From NCBI GenBank assembly GCA_039925145.1, contig JBDSZL010000073.1:124001-188000 (forward strand): a stretch of DNA of 64,000 nt. The letters are read 5' to 3'. Shown in pieces: positions 1 through 8,231 of the stretch. The notes beneath the pieces are model-generated. The model made no database searches, had not been told where the DNA came from, and was given only the letters and a program-made list of their open reading frames with translations. Source of the DNA: JBDSZL01 sp039925145 (GTDB taxonomy: Bacteria; Acidobacteriota; Vicinamibacteria; Vicinamibacterales; SCN-69-37). Position 1 is the first letter of the stretch. The number at the start of each line of letters is the position of its first letter. The position numbers and the translations under genes were made by a program.

Positions 1-940
1 GCAACTGTTGGAGCGGGGCCAGGCGATTTACGGAGAGATCTGCTTCAGCTGCCACGGCGAGGACGGGCGCGGCGCACCGCACGCCGGCGGCGAACCGGGA
101 CAGACAATGGCCCCGCCACTTGCCGGCTCCGCGCACGTTCAGGGACACCGCGACTTCGTGATCAAGACGGTCCTGCATGGGCTCACTGGGCCGAACAACG
201 GTAAGACCTATGCGGAAGTGATGATTCCAATGGGGGTTCAGAAGGACGACTGGATCGCGGCCATTGGCTCCTACGTCCGCACCAGTTTCGGCAACTCGGC
301 GTCGTTCATCCTGCCATCGGATGTCGCCCGCGTGCGTGCCGCGACGAATGCCCGCAAGATGAGCTGGACCGTCGCGGAGATCGAGTCGTCGCTGCCGGCA
401 CTGCTCGACCCGCAGCCGACCTGGAAGGCCACCGCGAGCCACAACTCCGACACGGCCGCAAGAGCCTTGACGCTGGCCGGCTGGAATTCTGGCGCCCCAG
501 CCCAGCCGGGCATGTGGTTGCAGGTCGAACTGCCCCAGCCCATCATGCTCGCGGAAATTCAGTTCAACGCTCCCGCGCCGGCCAGGGCCGGTGGTCCTGG
601 CGGTCGCGCCGGGGCGCCGACCGGCGCACCAGGCGCTGCAGCCCCAGCCGGCTCGCAGCCGGTTGTAACGGGAGCACCGACAGGCCCTCGGCCGACTGCC
701 GCGGGTCGAGGCGGCCGGGATGTGACGCCGCCAGCTGATGTGCAGGTTCAGGTATCAATGGACGGCAGGACGTGGAGCGCGCCGGTGGCGACCGGGCCGT
801 CTTCCACGCTGACGGTAATGGCGTTTCAGCCGGTCCGCTCCCGGTTCGTGAAGATCGGGAGAAATGCCCCAGCCGAGAACGTTCTCGTCTGGACGATTCA
901 GAACCTCCGGTTGTTCGAAGCCCGCACACCCGTGAAGTAG
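1..940 (+). CDS. Cytochrome c / discoidin (F5/8 type C) domain protein, 5' partial
   Basis: The reading frame is open back to the window edge (CAA CTG TTG precede the first possible start, a TTG at 8), so the N-terminus lies outside. A class I cytochrome c module is visible at once, with heme motif CFSCHG and a later GVQKDDW segment that may carry the distal ligand region (methionine in MIPMG). After roughly residue 130 comes a beta-rich region (WLQVELPQPIMLAEIQF and SRFVKIG) typical of F5/8 type C (discoidin-like) carbohydrate-binding modules. It is interrupted by a Gly/Pro/Ala-rich linker of about 50 residues. Such fusions are usually exported proteins of sugar-oxidation or polysaccharide-use systems. 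The PQQ-type sugar dehydrogenase on the opposite strand nearby fits an electron-acceptor role, which is inference. Confidence 0.8.
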   Translation, partial: QLLERGQAIYGEICFSCHGEDGRGAPHAGGEPGQTMAPPLAGSAHVQGHRDFVIKTVLHGLTGPNNGKTYAEVMIPMGVQKDDWIAAIGSYVRTSFGNSASFILPSDVARVRAATNARKMSWTVAEIESSLPALLDPQPTWKATASHNSDTAARALTLAGWNSGAPAQPGMWLQVELPQPIMLAEIQFNAPAPARAGGPGGRAGAPTGAPGAAAPAGSQPVVTGAPTGPRPTAAGRGGRDVTPPADVQVQVSMDGRTWSAPVATGPSSTLTVMAFQPVRSRFVKIGRNAPAENVLVWTIQNLRLFEARTPVK

Positions 941-1025
941 GCGTACACGAATCAGGCGCGGTCGACTCGACAGCCGGCCGCGCCTGTGCTCCTCGCCGAA
1001 TGCGCCGTGGGGCGACTTGGAATCG

Positions 1026-1082
1026 CTACTTCGACCGCTTGAGCACCACGTAGAGCGCGGCGCCGCCGTGCGCTTCGTGGTG
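1026..1082 (-). pseudogene. Possible C-terminal remnant of a Smr-domain protein
   Basis: On the minus strand an 18-residue stretch, HHEAHGGAALYVVLKRSK, ends in a TAG stop and is directly preceded by an in-frame TGA (1083-1085). Smr endonuclease domains typically finish with a similar G-G-x-G-A-x-Y-V-x-L motif, so this looks like the tail of a decayed smr gene. The residues before the stop are not recognisably Smr in any of the three frames, and the dehydrogenase gene ends only 100 bp upstream. The match is short and could be chance. Confidence 0.3.
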
Positions 1083-1179
1083 TCACTCATCGGTCACGCC
1101 GGTTGTCGCCCAGCGGAGACGCCCGCGGGCCACGGCGCGGTAACGCCGGTCGGGTGTTACGACGACGTTAGTTGCGCGC

Positions 1180-2526
1180 TCAATTCGCGCCGCTCGCCTG
1201 ATAGGTGAACCCGATGATGGACCCCGGATGGTCGAGGTTGTTGCCAGCATCCACGGCAAGGTAGATCGTTCGACCATCGGCGCTGACAAGGACATCGCGG
1301 TACCGATCGCGAGACTTGAAGTACTCGCGGGTCTGCCCGACAGCGGCATCGCCGGCGGTGTTGAGCTGCACGCGGTACAACGTGCCGCGTGTGAGGCTCG
1401 TCACCAGCACGGACGGGGCCCAACCTGGAATGCCGCCAGTGCTCACCGTGTAGAGGTCGATGCCCGAGGGCGCAATCGTGGCGAACTTCTCTTTCGTGAA
1501 GTCATGGTCGGCGCCCACCGTGAAGAACGTGCGGAGAGGCGGCACGAAGTTCGGCTCAATCCAAGCGCTCTCCTCTTGATGCGGCACACTCGGCGGCGCC
1601 ACGATCTCGGTGAACGTGAGCGACGAGCATGGCGCAGGCGAAGATGCTGACCAGTTGGTGTACTGATAGACCTGGTCGTCCTTGTACCCCGCCACGTAGG
1701 GCCAGCCGTAGTTCTTCCCCGCCTGGATCAAATTCAATTCATCGTCGACGCTCGGTCCGTGCTCGGATGCGTAGATTTTGCCGTCTGCGGCCACGATGAG
1801 GCCCTGCGCATTCCGGTGACCGTAGGTATAGACGTGACTGCGCGCACCGTCGAGCATGGGATTGTCGGTGGGCACCGAGCCGTCGAGATTGACGCGCAGG
1901 ATCTTGCCTTCGTAGTGTTGCCAGTTCTTCGCCGCCACTTCCGCGGGCGTCGGTAACTCTTGGGCATGAATGGGCTGACAGAAGAGCGAGAGCTGGTTGT
2001 AACCACCATCCCCCAGCGTCAAATACAGCTTCTGGTCGCGGCCGAAGGCGAGCCGACCCGAGACGTGGTCATTGCCCGCCGGCAGGTTCTCGAGCAGGTC
2101 GAGTGGACTGCCGAGCGTCTGCGCCTGTGCGTCGTACGTATAGCGCCGGATCTTCATCCGCCGCGTCTCGGCCGGCCCCGGATCGGCATCGTACGTCAGT
2201 GCCAGATAGACGAAGTCGTTGCCGGTGTTCTTGAGCAGATCGGGATGCAGGGCCATGCCCAGCAATCCGTCTTGGCCGTGCTTCTGCAGAATGTCTGGAA
2301 TCGCGATGGCCACGGTCTTCGTGCCGTCGGCTGCGTTCACACGCGTGACGCGCTTGCCCGTGCGTTCGGTCACCCAGATACGTCCATCGGGACCCCACAG
2401 CATCTCCCAGGGATTTTCGAGTCCCGAGGTCACGACGCGGGTCGCGAACTGCTCGGAGCCAGGAGCCGAGTCCTGTGAGGGGGCGGCGGCAGAGGTCAGC
2501 AGCAGCAGCAACCAACTGATCAGCAT
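1180..2526 (-). CDS. PQQ-dependent soluble sugar (glucose-type) dehydrogenase, exported
   Basis: This 448-residue protein begins with a signal peptide (MLISWLLLLLTSAAA). It is a six-bladed beta-propeller of the GSDH/soluble glucose dehydrogenase family, which oxidises aldoses to lactones with pyrroloquinoline quinone. Visible family landmarks are QDGLLGMALHPD, the NDHVSGR segment carrying the expected catalytic histidine, GDGGYNQL, YGHRNAQGL with the PQQ-binding arginine, and SEHGPSVDDELNLI followed by NYGWPYVAGYKDD. These follow the Acinetobacter soluble GDH pattern more closely than the shorter YliI type. No PQQ synthesis genes are in the window. It ends 97 bp before the putative Smr remnant. 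Confidence 0.9.
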   Translation of the reverse strand: MLISWLLLLLTSAAAPSQDSAPGSEQFATRVVTSGLENPWEMLWGPDGRIWVTERTGKRVTRVNAADGTKTVAIAIPDILQKHGQDGLLGMALHPDLLKNTGNDFVYLALTYDADPGPAETRRMKIRRYTYDAQAQTLGSPLDLLENLPAGNDHVSGRLAFGRDQKLYLTLGDGGYNQLSLFCQPIHAQELPTPAEVAAKNWQHYEGKILRVNLDGSVPTDNPMLDGARSHVYTYGHRNAQGLIVAADGKIYASEHGPSVDDELNLIQAGKNYGWPYVAGYKDDQVYQYTNWSASSPAPCSSLTFTEIVAPPSVPHQEESAWIEPNFVPPLRTFFTVGADHDFTKEKFATIAPSGIDLYTVSTGGIPGWAPSVLVTSLTRGTLYRVQLNTAGDAAVGQTREYFKSRDRYRDVLVSADGRTIYLAVDAGNNLDHPGSIIGFTYQASGAN

Positions 2527-2627
2527 GCGCTCATTTTGGGGCGAAGGTGCGCCGGGCGCAAATCAAAACAGTCTTGTGCGCCGACAGACGCTGGACGAGC
2601 GGTCACTTCCGCGGTACGGTCCTGGAG

Positions 2628-4115
2628 ATGACACCTCCCGCACAGCGCGCGCTGCTCGAGCGCATCGCCCGATCCGCGATGCTCGCTCACGGCCTCTCCC
2701 CGGACTGGCCGCCGGAGATGGCGGCTGAGCTGGCCCATCTCGCTGACCCGCCGCGCGACGGGCTGCGCGACCTCCGTGACCTGCCCTGGTCGTCGATTGA
2801 CAATGCCGACTCGCGCGACTTGGACCAGGTCGAAGTGTGTCTCACAGACGGCGGACGGACACGGCTGCTCATCGGCCTGGCTGATGTCGCGGGCATGGTG
2901 ACTCGCGGATCGGCGCTCGACGAGCACGCACGCCTCAACACGACGTCGGTTTATACGCCCGTCCGCGTGTTCCCCATGTTGCCAGAGGTGCTCTCGACCG
3001 ACCGGACGTCGCTCAACCTCGACCAGGATCGCCCGGCGATCGTCGTCGATCTCACGGTCGATGATTCCGGTGCGCCGACAGCGTGGGATGTGTACCCGGC
3101 GCGTCTCTGTAACAGGGCGCGACTGTCCTACGGCGCCGTGTCAGCGTGGCTCGAGGGAAGCGCCCCCCTCCCTGCATCGGCGCTGGGGGCAGCGCTCGAG
3201 ACACAGCTGCGTCTGCAGGATCGGATCGCCACGGCGCTACGCGCACGCAGTCACGAGGAGGGCGCGCTCGAGTTCGCGCGGACGGAAATCAAGCCAACGC
3301 TCGTCGGTGAATCGGTGGTCGACCTGCAGACAGAGGGCCCAAATCGCGCGCGCGACATGATCGAGAGCTTCATGGTGGCCGCCAATGGGGCTACCGCGCG
3401 TTTCCTGTCCGCGCATGGATTCGCCTCTATCCGCAGAGTGGTGCGCTCTCCCAGTCGATGGGGGCGCATTGTCGACCTGGCCGGCGCTCATGGCGGGCGC
3501 CTGCCGGCTGAGCCCGACTCGAAAGCGCTGGCCGCCTTCCTGAGGGGCGAGCGGCAGTCGCACCCGGACACGTTTGGCGATCTGTCGCTGTCGGTGATCA
3601 AACTGCTCGGCGGCGGCGAATACGTCGCAGAGGGTCCAAGCGGGTCGTCGGCTGATGCGCACTTCGCGCTGGCCGTCTCGAATTACACGCATTCCACGGC
3701 CCCGAATCGTCGCTACCCAGACCTGATCACGCAGCGGCTCGTGAAGGCCGCGATGGCCAACGAGCCGTCTCCGTACACGCTGAGCGATCTGACGACCCTG
3801 GCCGAGCACTGCACGGCACAGGAGGACGCGGCAACAAAAGTGGAGCGGCTCGTGCGCAAAGCGGCCTCTGCCCTGTGGTTGTCGAGCCGGGTCGGCGACG
3901 AATTCGCTGCCGTGGTGACGGGCGCGTCAGCCAAAGGGACCTGGGTGCGCCTCGCCGGACCACCAATCGAGGGCAAGCTCGAGCGCGGTTACGAGGGCCT
4001 GGACGTCGGCGATGCCGTTCGAGTGAAGCTTGTCCACGTGGACCCCGAACGGGGCTTCATCGACTTCGTCGCGGTGGCCGGACCCGCGGCCCGCTCCAGC
4101 GGTGCGAGCCACTGA
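2628..4115 (+). CDS. RNB-domain 3'-5' exoribonuclease (RNase II family)
   Basis: This 495-residue protein has the RNase II catalytic core. The motif SIDNADSRDLDQVEV near residue 65 carries the acidic metal ligands of the RNB active site. YTHSTAPNRRYPDLITQRL near residue 350 is the conserved RNB C-terminal signature. The last 70 residues (VVTGASAKGTWVRL through GDAVRVKLVHVD) form an S1-like OB fold. N-terminal cold-shock domains of the E. coli enzyme are absent, as in short RNB homologues. ATG 2628 is chosen because the conserved part starts soon after it; a GTG at 2547 would add 27 unremarkable residues. The probable role is cytoplasmic RNA degradation. Confidence 0.88.
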   Translation: MTPPAQRALLERIARSAMLAHGLSPDWPPEMAAELAHLADPPRDGLRDLRDLPWSSIDNADSRDLDQVEVCLTDGGRTRLLIGLADVAGMVTRGSALDEHARLNTTSVYTPVRVFPMLPEVLSTDRTSLNLDQDRPAIVVDLTVDDSGAPTAWDVYPARLCNRARLSYGAVSAWLEGSAPLPASALGAALETQLRLQDRIATALRARSHEEGALEFARTEIKPTLVGESVVDLQTEGPNRARDMIESFMVAANGATARFLSAHGFASIRRVVRSPSRWGRIVDLAGAHGGRLPAEPDSKALAAFLRGERQSHPDTFGDLSLSVIKLLGGGEYVAEGPSGSSADAHFALAVSNYTHSTAPNRRYPDLITQRLVKAAMANEPSPYTLSDLTTLAEHCTAQEDAATKVERLVRKAASALWLSSRVGDEFAAVVTGASAKGTWVRLAGPPIEGKLERGYEGLDVGDAVRVKLVHVDPERGFIDFVAVAGPAARSSGASH

Positions 4116-4328
4116 CCATGACGACGATATGATGTCGGCGCACTCGAGGAGCGTTTGACGATGGATCGGACGGGATGACGATCGACAGCGAAGACGCTGT
4201 TCATCACCGCGCGCACCGGACTCTACGCCGCGAAAACACGGGTCACCGGCGTCGGCCCGCAGTGATTCGCCACCTGACCGCGGTCCGCGGTCGAACAGGG
4301 CAGACGCCCACACCAAGCAGACGGCCAC

Positions 4329-5084
4329 ATGTCACATAATCGGATTGCAATCGTCACCGGCGCCGGAAGCGGTATTGGAAAGGCGGTAGCGCTGGGGCTG
4401 CTCGCCGATGGCTATCGGGTTGTTCTGGCCGGCCGGCGCGCCGACCGCCTCGTCGAGGCAGCATCCGAGGCAGGCGTGTCGTCCGACCGCGTGCTGGCGG
4501 TCGCCACCGATGTGTCCGATCCTGAGTCGGTCAGGTCTCTGTTTGCACAGGCGGTGGCCACGTTCGGCCATCTCGACCTGCTCTTCAACAACGCCGGCAC
4601 GAACGTCCCGGGCGTTCCGCTCGACGAGCTGACTGTCGAGCAGTGGCGCTCGGTGATCGACGTCAATCTCACAGGCGCGTTCCTCTGCACCCAGCAGGCC
4701 TTCGCTGTCATGAAGCGGCAGCAGCCGCGCGGCGGTCGCATCATCAACAACGGGTCGATCTCCGCGCACGTGCCTCGCCCGCACTCAATTGCGTACACCG
4801 CGAGCAAACACGCGGTCACAGGTTTGACGCGAACGACAGGGCTCGACGGCCGCCCGTTCGACATCGCGTGCGGCCAGATCGACATCGGTAATACGGCCAC
4901 CACCATGGCCGCGGGCATGAGCAGCGGCGTGCCTCAGGCCAACGGCGAGATCGCACCAGAACCGCTGATGGACGTCTCGCACGTCGTCCGAGCGGTCCTG
5001 TACATGGCGAGCCTGCCGCTCGATGCGAACGTGCCTTTCATCACGGTCATGGCTACCAAGATGCCGTTTCTTGGGCGGGGCTAG
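4329..5084 (+). CDS. SDR-family NAD(P)-dependent oxidoreductase
   Basis: A classical short-chain dehydrogenase of 251 residues. The Rossmann glycine motif is TGAGSGIG near residue 10. NNAG follows near residue 88, the catalytic Ser lies in NNGSISAHV, and Tyr/Lys in YTASKHAV. The substrate cannot be told from sequence. It lies 11 bp from the end of the convergent GlcG-like gene and belongs to a neighbourhood with a second SDR and two sugar-isomerase-like genes, suggesting carbohydrate or polyol oxidation. The 213 bp before it hold nothing I recognise. Confidence 0.9.
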   Translation: MSHNRIAIVTGAGSGIGKAVALGLLADGYRVVLAGRRADRLVEAASEAGVSSDRVLAVATDVSDPESVRSLFAQAVATFGHLDLLFNNAGTNVPGVPLDELTVEQWRSVIDVNLTGAFLCTQQAFAVMKRQQPRGGRIINNGSISAHVPRPHSIAYTASKHAVTGLTRTTGLDGRPFDIACGQIDIGNTATTMAAGMSSGVPQANGEIAPEPLMDVSHVVRAVLYMASLPLDANVPFITVMATKMPFLGRG

Positions 5085-5095
5085 CCGATCGAGGC

Positions 5096-5539
5096 TCAGC
5101 TCTGGTCGTCAACCTGAAGCAGGCCGGCGGCTCGTGCGATCACCGCTTCGGCCACCACGCCGTCTTCGGCGCCGGTGCCGCCGCTCACCCCCACGGCGCC
5201 AATCACGCGGTTGGCGAACACCAGAGGAACGCCGCCCTCGGACGCCACAACCCCGGGCAGGCTCATGACATTCGGGGCGCCCGACTTCACACGCTCTTCC
5301 CAAATCCTGGTCGGCCGGCGGAACCTCGCCGCGCACTGGGCTTTGGCCACGGCAATCTCGTAGCTGGCCGGCTGCGGATCGGCGACCGCGGCCACGAGCA
5401 ACGGCGTCCCGGCATCGTCGACAAACGCCACGTACATCGCCCAGCCACGTTCGGCGATCGTGCGCGCGGCCGCGGCCAGCAACTCGGTGGCGTGGGTTAG
5501 GTGCAGAACATGCTTCTGGCCGAGCGGGGTGTGCGACAT
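5096..5539 (-). CDS. GlcG/HbpS family heme-binding-like protein
   Basis: A 147-residue protein of the GlcG/HbpS (DUF336) fold. Diagnostic segments are FVDDAGTPLL, IAVAKAQCAARFRRPT, a PGVVASEGGVPLVF stretch and GAVGVSGGTGAEDG near the C-terminus. Members occur in glycolate, diol and sugar-oxidation clusters, and some bind heme; the biochemical role is usually unknown. The ATG at 5539 is chosen because a GGAGG lies about 7 bp upstream; the frame stays open 19 codons further without an RBS. It is convergent with the SDR gene at 4329. Confidence 0.85.
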   Translation of the reverse strand: MSHTPLGQKHVLHLTHATELLAAAARTIAERGWAMYVAFVDDAGTPLLVAAVADPQPASYEIAVAKAQCAARFRRPTRIWEERVKSGAPNVMSLPGVVASEGGVPLVFANRVIGAVGVSGGTGAEDGVVAEAVIARAAGLLQVDDQS

Positions 5540-5641
5540 GAGGGCCTCCAGCCGGACATTGTACTCAGCGCGATTCGACATAGCGCCTTGCTTCACTACC
5601 GGCGGCGAGATGCCGTAGCCTTACCAGAGCTCACACCCGCC

Positions 5642-6058
5642 ATGTCACTGTTCCAGATCGGACTGAATCCCTACGGCCACCTGAAGGACTACCGGGCGCA
5701 ATTCACGGCGGACGGGTTCAGACTCGTACGCTGTGCCATCGGCGAAGGCTGCGTGCCCTTCGAAGAGATCGAGTCGGTGCTCTTGCCGCATCATCGGTCA
5801 CTGACGGCGTCGCTCGAACCAGGGGCGCTCGAGGCACGGCATGTCCGTGCATTCACTCCTGAATGGTGGGCAGGGTACGCCGCCCGAGAGGCGCGCGAGT
5901 TCGCCCACGCCATCGGCCGCCTCCGGTCACGATCGCTCGACGACTCGGCAGACGTGCGAACCCCGTGGGAATGGCACGCGTCGGCGGACGAGATCGTCTC
6001 GTATGAAATGGATCAGATCCAGCGAAGTGCCGTCTTCGTGCACCAGCTTGGCTGGTAA
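5642..6058 (+). CDS. C-terminal half of a sugar phosphate isomerase/epimerase (TIM barrel), N-terminally truncated
   Basis: The 138-residue product matches only the last part of the xylose-isomerase-like TIM-barrel family. HLKDYRAQFTADGFRLVRC resembles the late beta-strand with the metal-ligand region, and AIGEGCVPF is the usual G-x-G motif. Then come TPEWWAGY and a final helix ending FVHQLGW. Full family members have about 280 residues, so about half the barrel is missing, and no matching N-terminal part is visible upstream, where the GlcG-like gene sits on the other strand. The stop is followed after 28 bp by a well-started SDR gene, so it may still be co-transcribed. It is probably a gene remnant; translation is uncertain. 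Confidence 0.55.
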   Translation: MSLFQIGLNPYGHLKDYRAQFTADGFRLVRCAIGEGCVPFEEIESVLLPHHRSLTASLEPGALEARHVRAFTPEWWAGYAAREAREFAHAIGRLRSRSLDDSADVRTPWEWHASADEIVSYEMDQIQRSAVFVHQLGW

Positions 6059-6086
6059 CGACGCCCCAGAAGTCGGAGGAGGTCCC

Positions 6087-6902
6087 GTGCGTGATCGCGA
6101 GTTTTCGTTGGAAGGACAGGTGGCGCTCGTCACAGGCTCTGGACGGGGCCTGGGGCATGCCATTGCGGTCCGCCTCGCGGAACTTGGCGCATCGGTCGCC
6201 ATTCACGACCAGACAGAGGCCGCACCCGCGGAGTTCGATGAATTTGCGAGCCTGGCAGAATCGCTCGCGCATCTGGACGGCCAGCGCGTGCGCACCTGCG
6301 CAATCACCGGTGATATCTCCGATCAGCCGCGGGTTCGAGCCATGGTCGCTGAGGTCGAGGCGAATCTGGGCCCGCTCACCATCCTGGTGAACGCAGCCGG
6401 TGGCGACATCGGGGCAGCCGGGGGTAAGCCAGCGCCGAACAACGCCCTCGAGACGAAGCTCGAAGACGTGCGCGCGCTGCTCGATCGCAACCTCATTGGC
6501 ACGATGGTGGTGTGCGGCGCCGTCGTCCCTGGCATGATCGCGCGACGCGGCGGCGCCGTGGTCAACATCGCGTCGCTGGCCGGGCACTTCGGCGTTTCTC
6601 CCGAGGTCGCGTATTCGACGATCAAAGCCGGCATCATTCACTACACCCGCTGTCTGGCGTTTGAAACCCGCGAGCATCACGTGCGTGTGAACTGCGTCAG
6701 CCCGGGCCCCACGGCAACCGCCCGCTTTCTGCGCACGCGCACGATCGATCCCGCGCTGCTCGTCGACGACGGCACGCTCATCCGATATGGCGCACCGCGG
6801 GATCAGGCCAACGTGGTGGCATTTCTCTGTTCGCCGGCAGCGAAGTTCGTCCACGGTCAAGTACTCCGCGTCGATGGCGGCATGTCCCTCTACGCCGGCT
6901 GA
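6087..6902 (+). CDS. SDR-family oxidoreductase
   Basis: A 271-residue short-chain dehydrogenase with TGSGRGLGHAIAVRL (cofactor glycine motif), NAAGGD, catalytic Ser in VVNIASLAG, and YSTIKAG with the Tyr/Lys pair. The C-terminal SPAAKFVHGQVLRVDGG is the usual FabG-like ending. GTG 6087 is chosen because GGAGGAGG ends four bases upstream; the frame is open much further 5' but that part overlaps the previous gene. It lies 28 bp downstream of the half TIM-barrel gene. The substrate is unknown; sugars or sugar acids are likely from context. Confidence 0.9.
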   Translation: MRDREFSLEGQVALVTGSGRGLGHAIAVRLAELGASVAIHDQTEAAPAEFDEFASLAESLAHLDGQRVRTCAITGDISDQPRVRAMVAEVEANLGPLTILVNAAGGDIGAAGGKPAPNNALETKLEDVRALLDRNLIGTMVVCGAVVPGMIARRGGAVVNIASLAGHFGVSPEVAYSTIKAGIIHYTRCLAFETREHHVRVNCVSPGPTATARFLRTRTIDPALLVDDGTLIRYGAPRDQANVVAFLCSPAAKFVHGQVLRVDGGMSLYAG

Positions 6903-7119
6903 TCCTTGCGATCGCCACCTGCCGCTCACACCTCCGGATCGGGCCCCCGGGATCAGCAGGCTGGTAGCTTCGCCAGTCACGGGCACCAACCGGCGTCTCG
7001 CCAACCATCTCGAGCAGGTGTATGCTGGCCCGCACGCGTCCTTCGACCTCGTGCCGACCCGCGAATCAGCGCAGCCCCGTGCGCGTGCTGGCGCCACGGC
7101 CTGCCCATGGAGATCGTGT

Positions 7120-8211
7120 ATGCCTTCGTTCCTGACCCGCAGAGCGTTTCTCGAGCGCACCAGCCTCACCGCCACGGCCGCCGCGTTCATTCCGCGCTGG
7201 ATGGCTGCAGCACAGGCGTCAGGCATGTTCATCTCGCTCAACGGCGGCGTGGCGCAGCGGACGGGCTGGCCCGAGTTCGCGCGTCTGGCAGCGCGCACCG
7301 GCTACGCCGGCGTCGATTTCCCGCTCAACAACGTCAGGATGGCCGGCGTGGATGCGACGCGCGCGCTCCTCTCCGAGTTGAAGCTGCAACCGACGATCAC
7401 GGGCATTCCAGCCGATCCGCGCGGCGTCGATCCGGCAGCCTTTCAGACGGCCCTCGCAGGGCTCGAAGAGGCCGCGAAGTTCATGCAGGACATCGGCGCG
7501 ACGCGCATGATGGCGGTGATGCCCGCAACGGTGCCGGCGCAGGCGAACATGTCGTTTGACGAGTACCGCACGATGTACAAGACGCGGCTGACCGCGATCG
7601 ATGAAGTGCTCCGACGGCACAACATCCGGCTCGGCCTCGAGTTTCTCGGCCCCATGTGTTTTCACCTCGGTAACTGTGGAGGGGGCGGAAACCGCGCTCG
7701 GGGCGCAGGGGCCGGGGCGGCTGCCGCGGCGCCAGGGGCACCCGCGGGCGCTGCAGCTCCGGCCGCGCAGGCCGCACCCGCGCCTCCCGCGGCGCCGGCT
7801 GCCCCGGCCGCACCCGTCATCCCGTTCATCCATACGCTCAATGAGACAGTGAAGCTCGCGACGGAGGCCGGTCCGAACATCGGCGTCATCCTCGACGTGT
7901 GGCACTGGCATCACTCGGGCAGCACGGTGGCCGACATCCTGGCCACCGATAAGTCGCGCATCGTGCACGTGCACATCTCTGACGCGAAGGCGATGGCTCC
8001 GGCCGACGTACGCGACAACATGCGGTTCATGCCCGGCGAAGGCATCATCGACTACAACGGCTTCTTCGGCGCGCTCAAGAAGATTGGCTATACGGGCGGC
8101 GTGGCACCCGAGCCGCTCGGCCGCATTCCTATGGAGATGTCGCCCGACGAGGCCGCCAAGCTCGGTTACGACACGGCGGCCGCGGTCATGAAGAAGGCCG
8201 GCGTATTCTAG
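7120..8211 (+). CDS. Tat-exported sugar phosphate isomerase/epimerase-like TIM-barrel protein
   Basis: The 363-residue product starts with a twin-arginine signal (TRRAFLERTSLTATAAA), so it probably acts in the periplasm. The mature part is a xylose-isomerase-like TIM barrel. GLEFLGP has a likely metal-ligand Glu, VILDVWHWHHSG has Asp/His ligands, and IVHVHISDAK and MPGEGIIDYNGFF follow, with APEPLG at the end. A Gly/Ala/Pro-rich insert of about 50 residues (about 186-236) sits in the middle of the barrel. ATG 7120 has GGAGA about 6 bp upstream. Similar exported isomerase-like proteins are common in Acidobacteriota and Planctomycetes; their reaction is mostly unknown. Confidence 0.88.
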   Translation: MPSFLTRRAFLERTSLTATAAAFIPRWMAAAQASGMFISLNGGVAQRTGWPEFARLAARTGYAGVDFPLNNVRMAGVDATRALLSELKLQPTITGIPADPRGVDPAAFQTALAGLEEAAKFMQDIGATRMMAVMPATVPAQANMSFDEYRTMYKTRLTAIDEVLRRHNIRLGLEFLGPMCFHLGNCGGGGNRARGAGAGAAAAAPGAPAGAAAPAAQAAPAPPAAPAAPAAPVIPFIHTLNETVKLATEAGPNIGVILDVWHWHHSGSTVADILATDKSRIVHVHISDAKAMAPADVRDNMRFMPGEGIIDYNGFFGALKKIGYTGGVAPEPLGRIPMEMSPDEAAKLGYDTAAAVMKKAGVF

Positions 8212-8231
8212 GCGGGTCGCGCAAGAAACAC

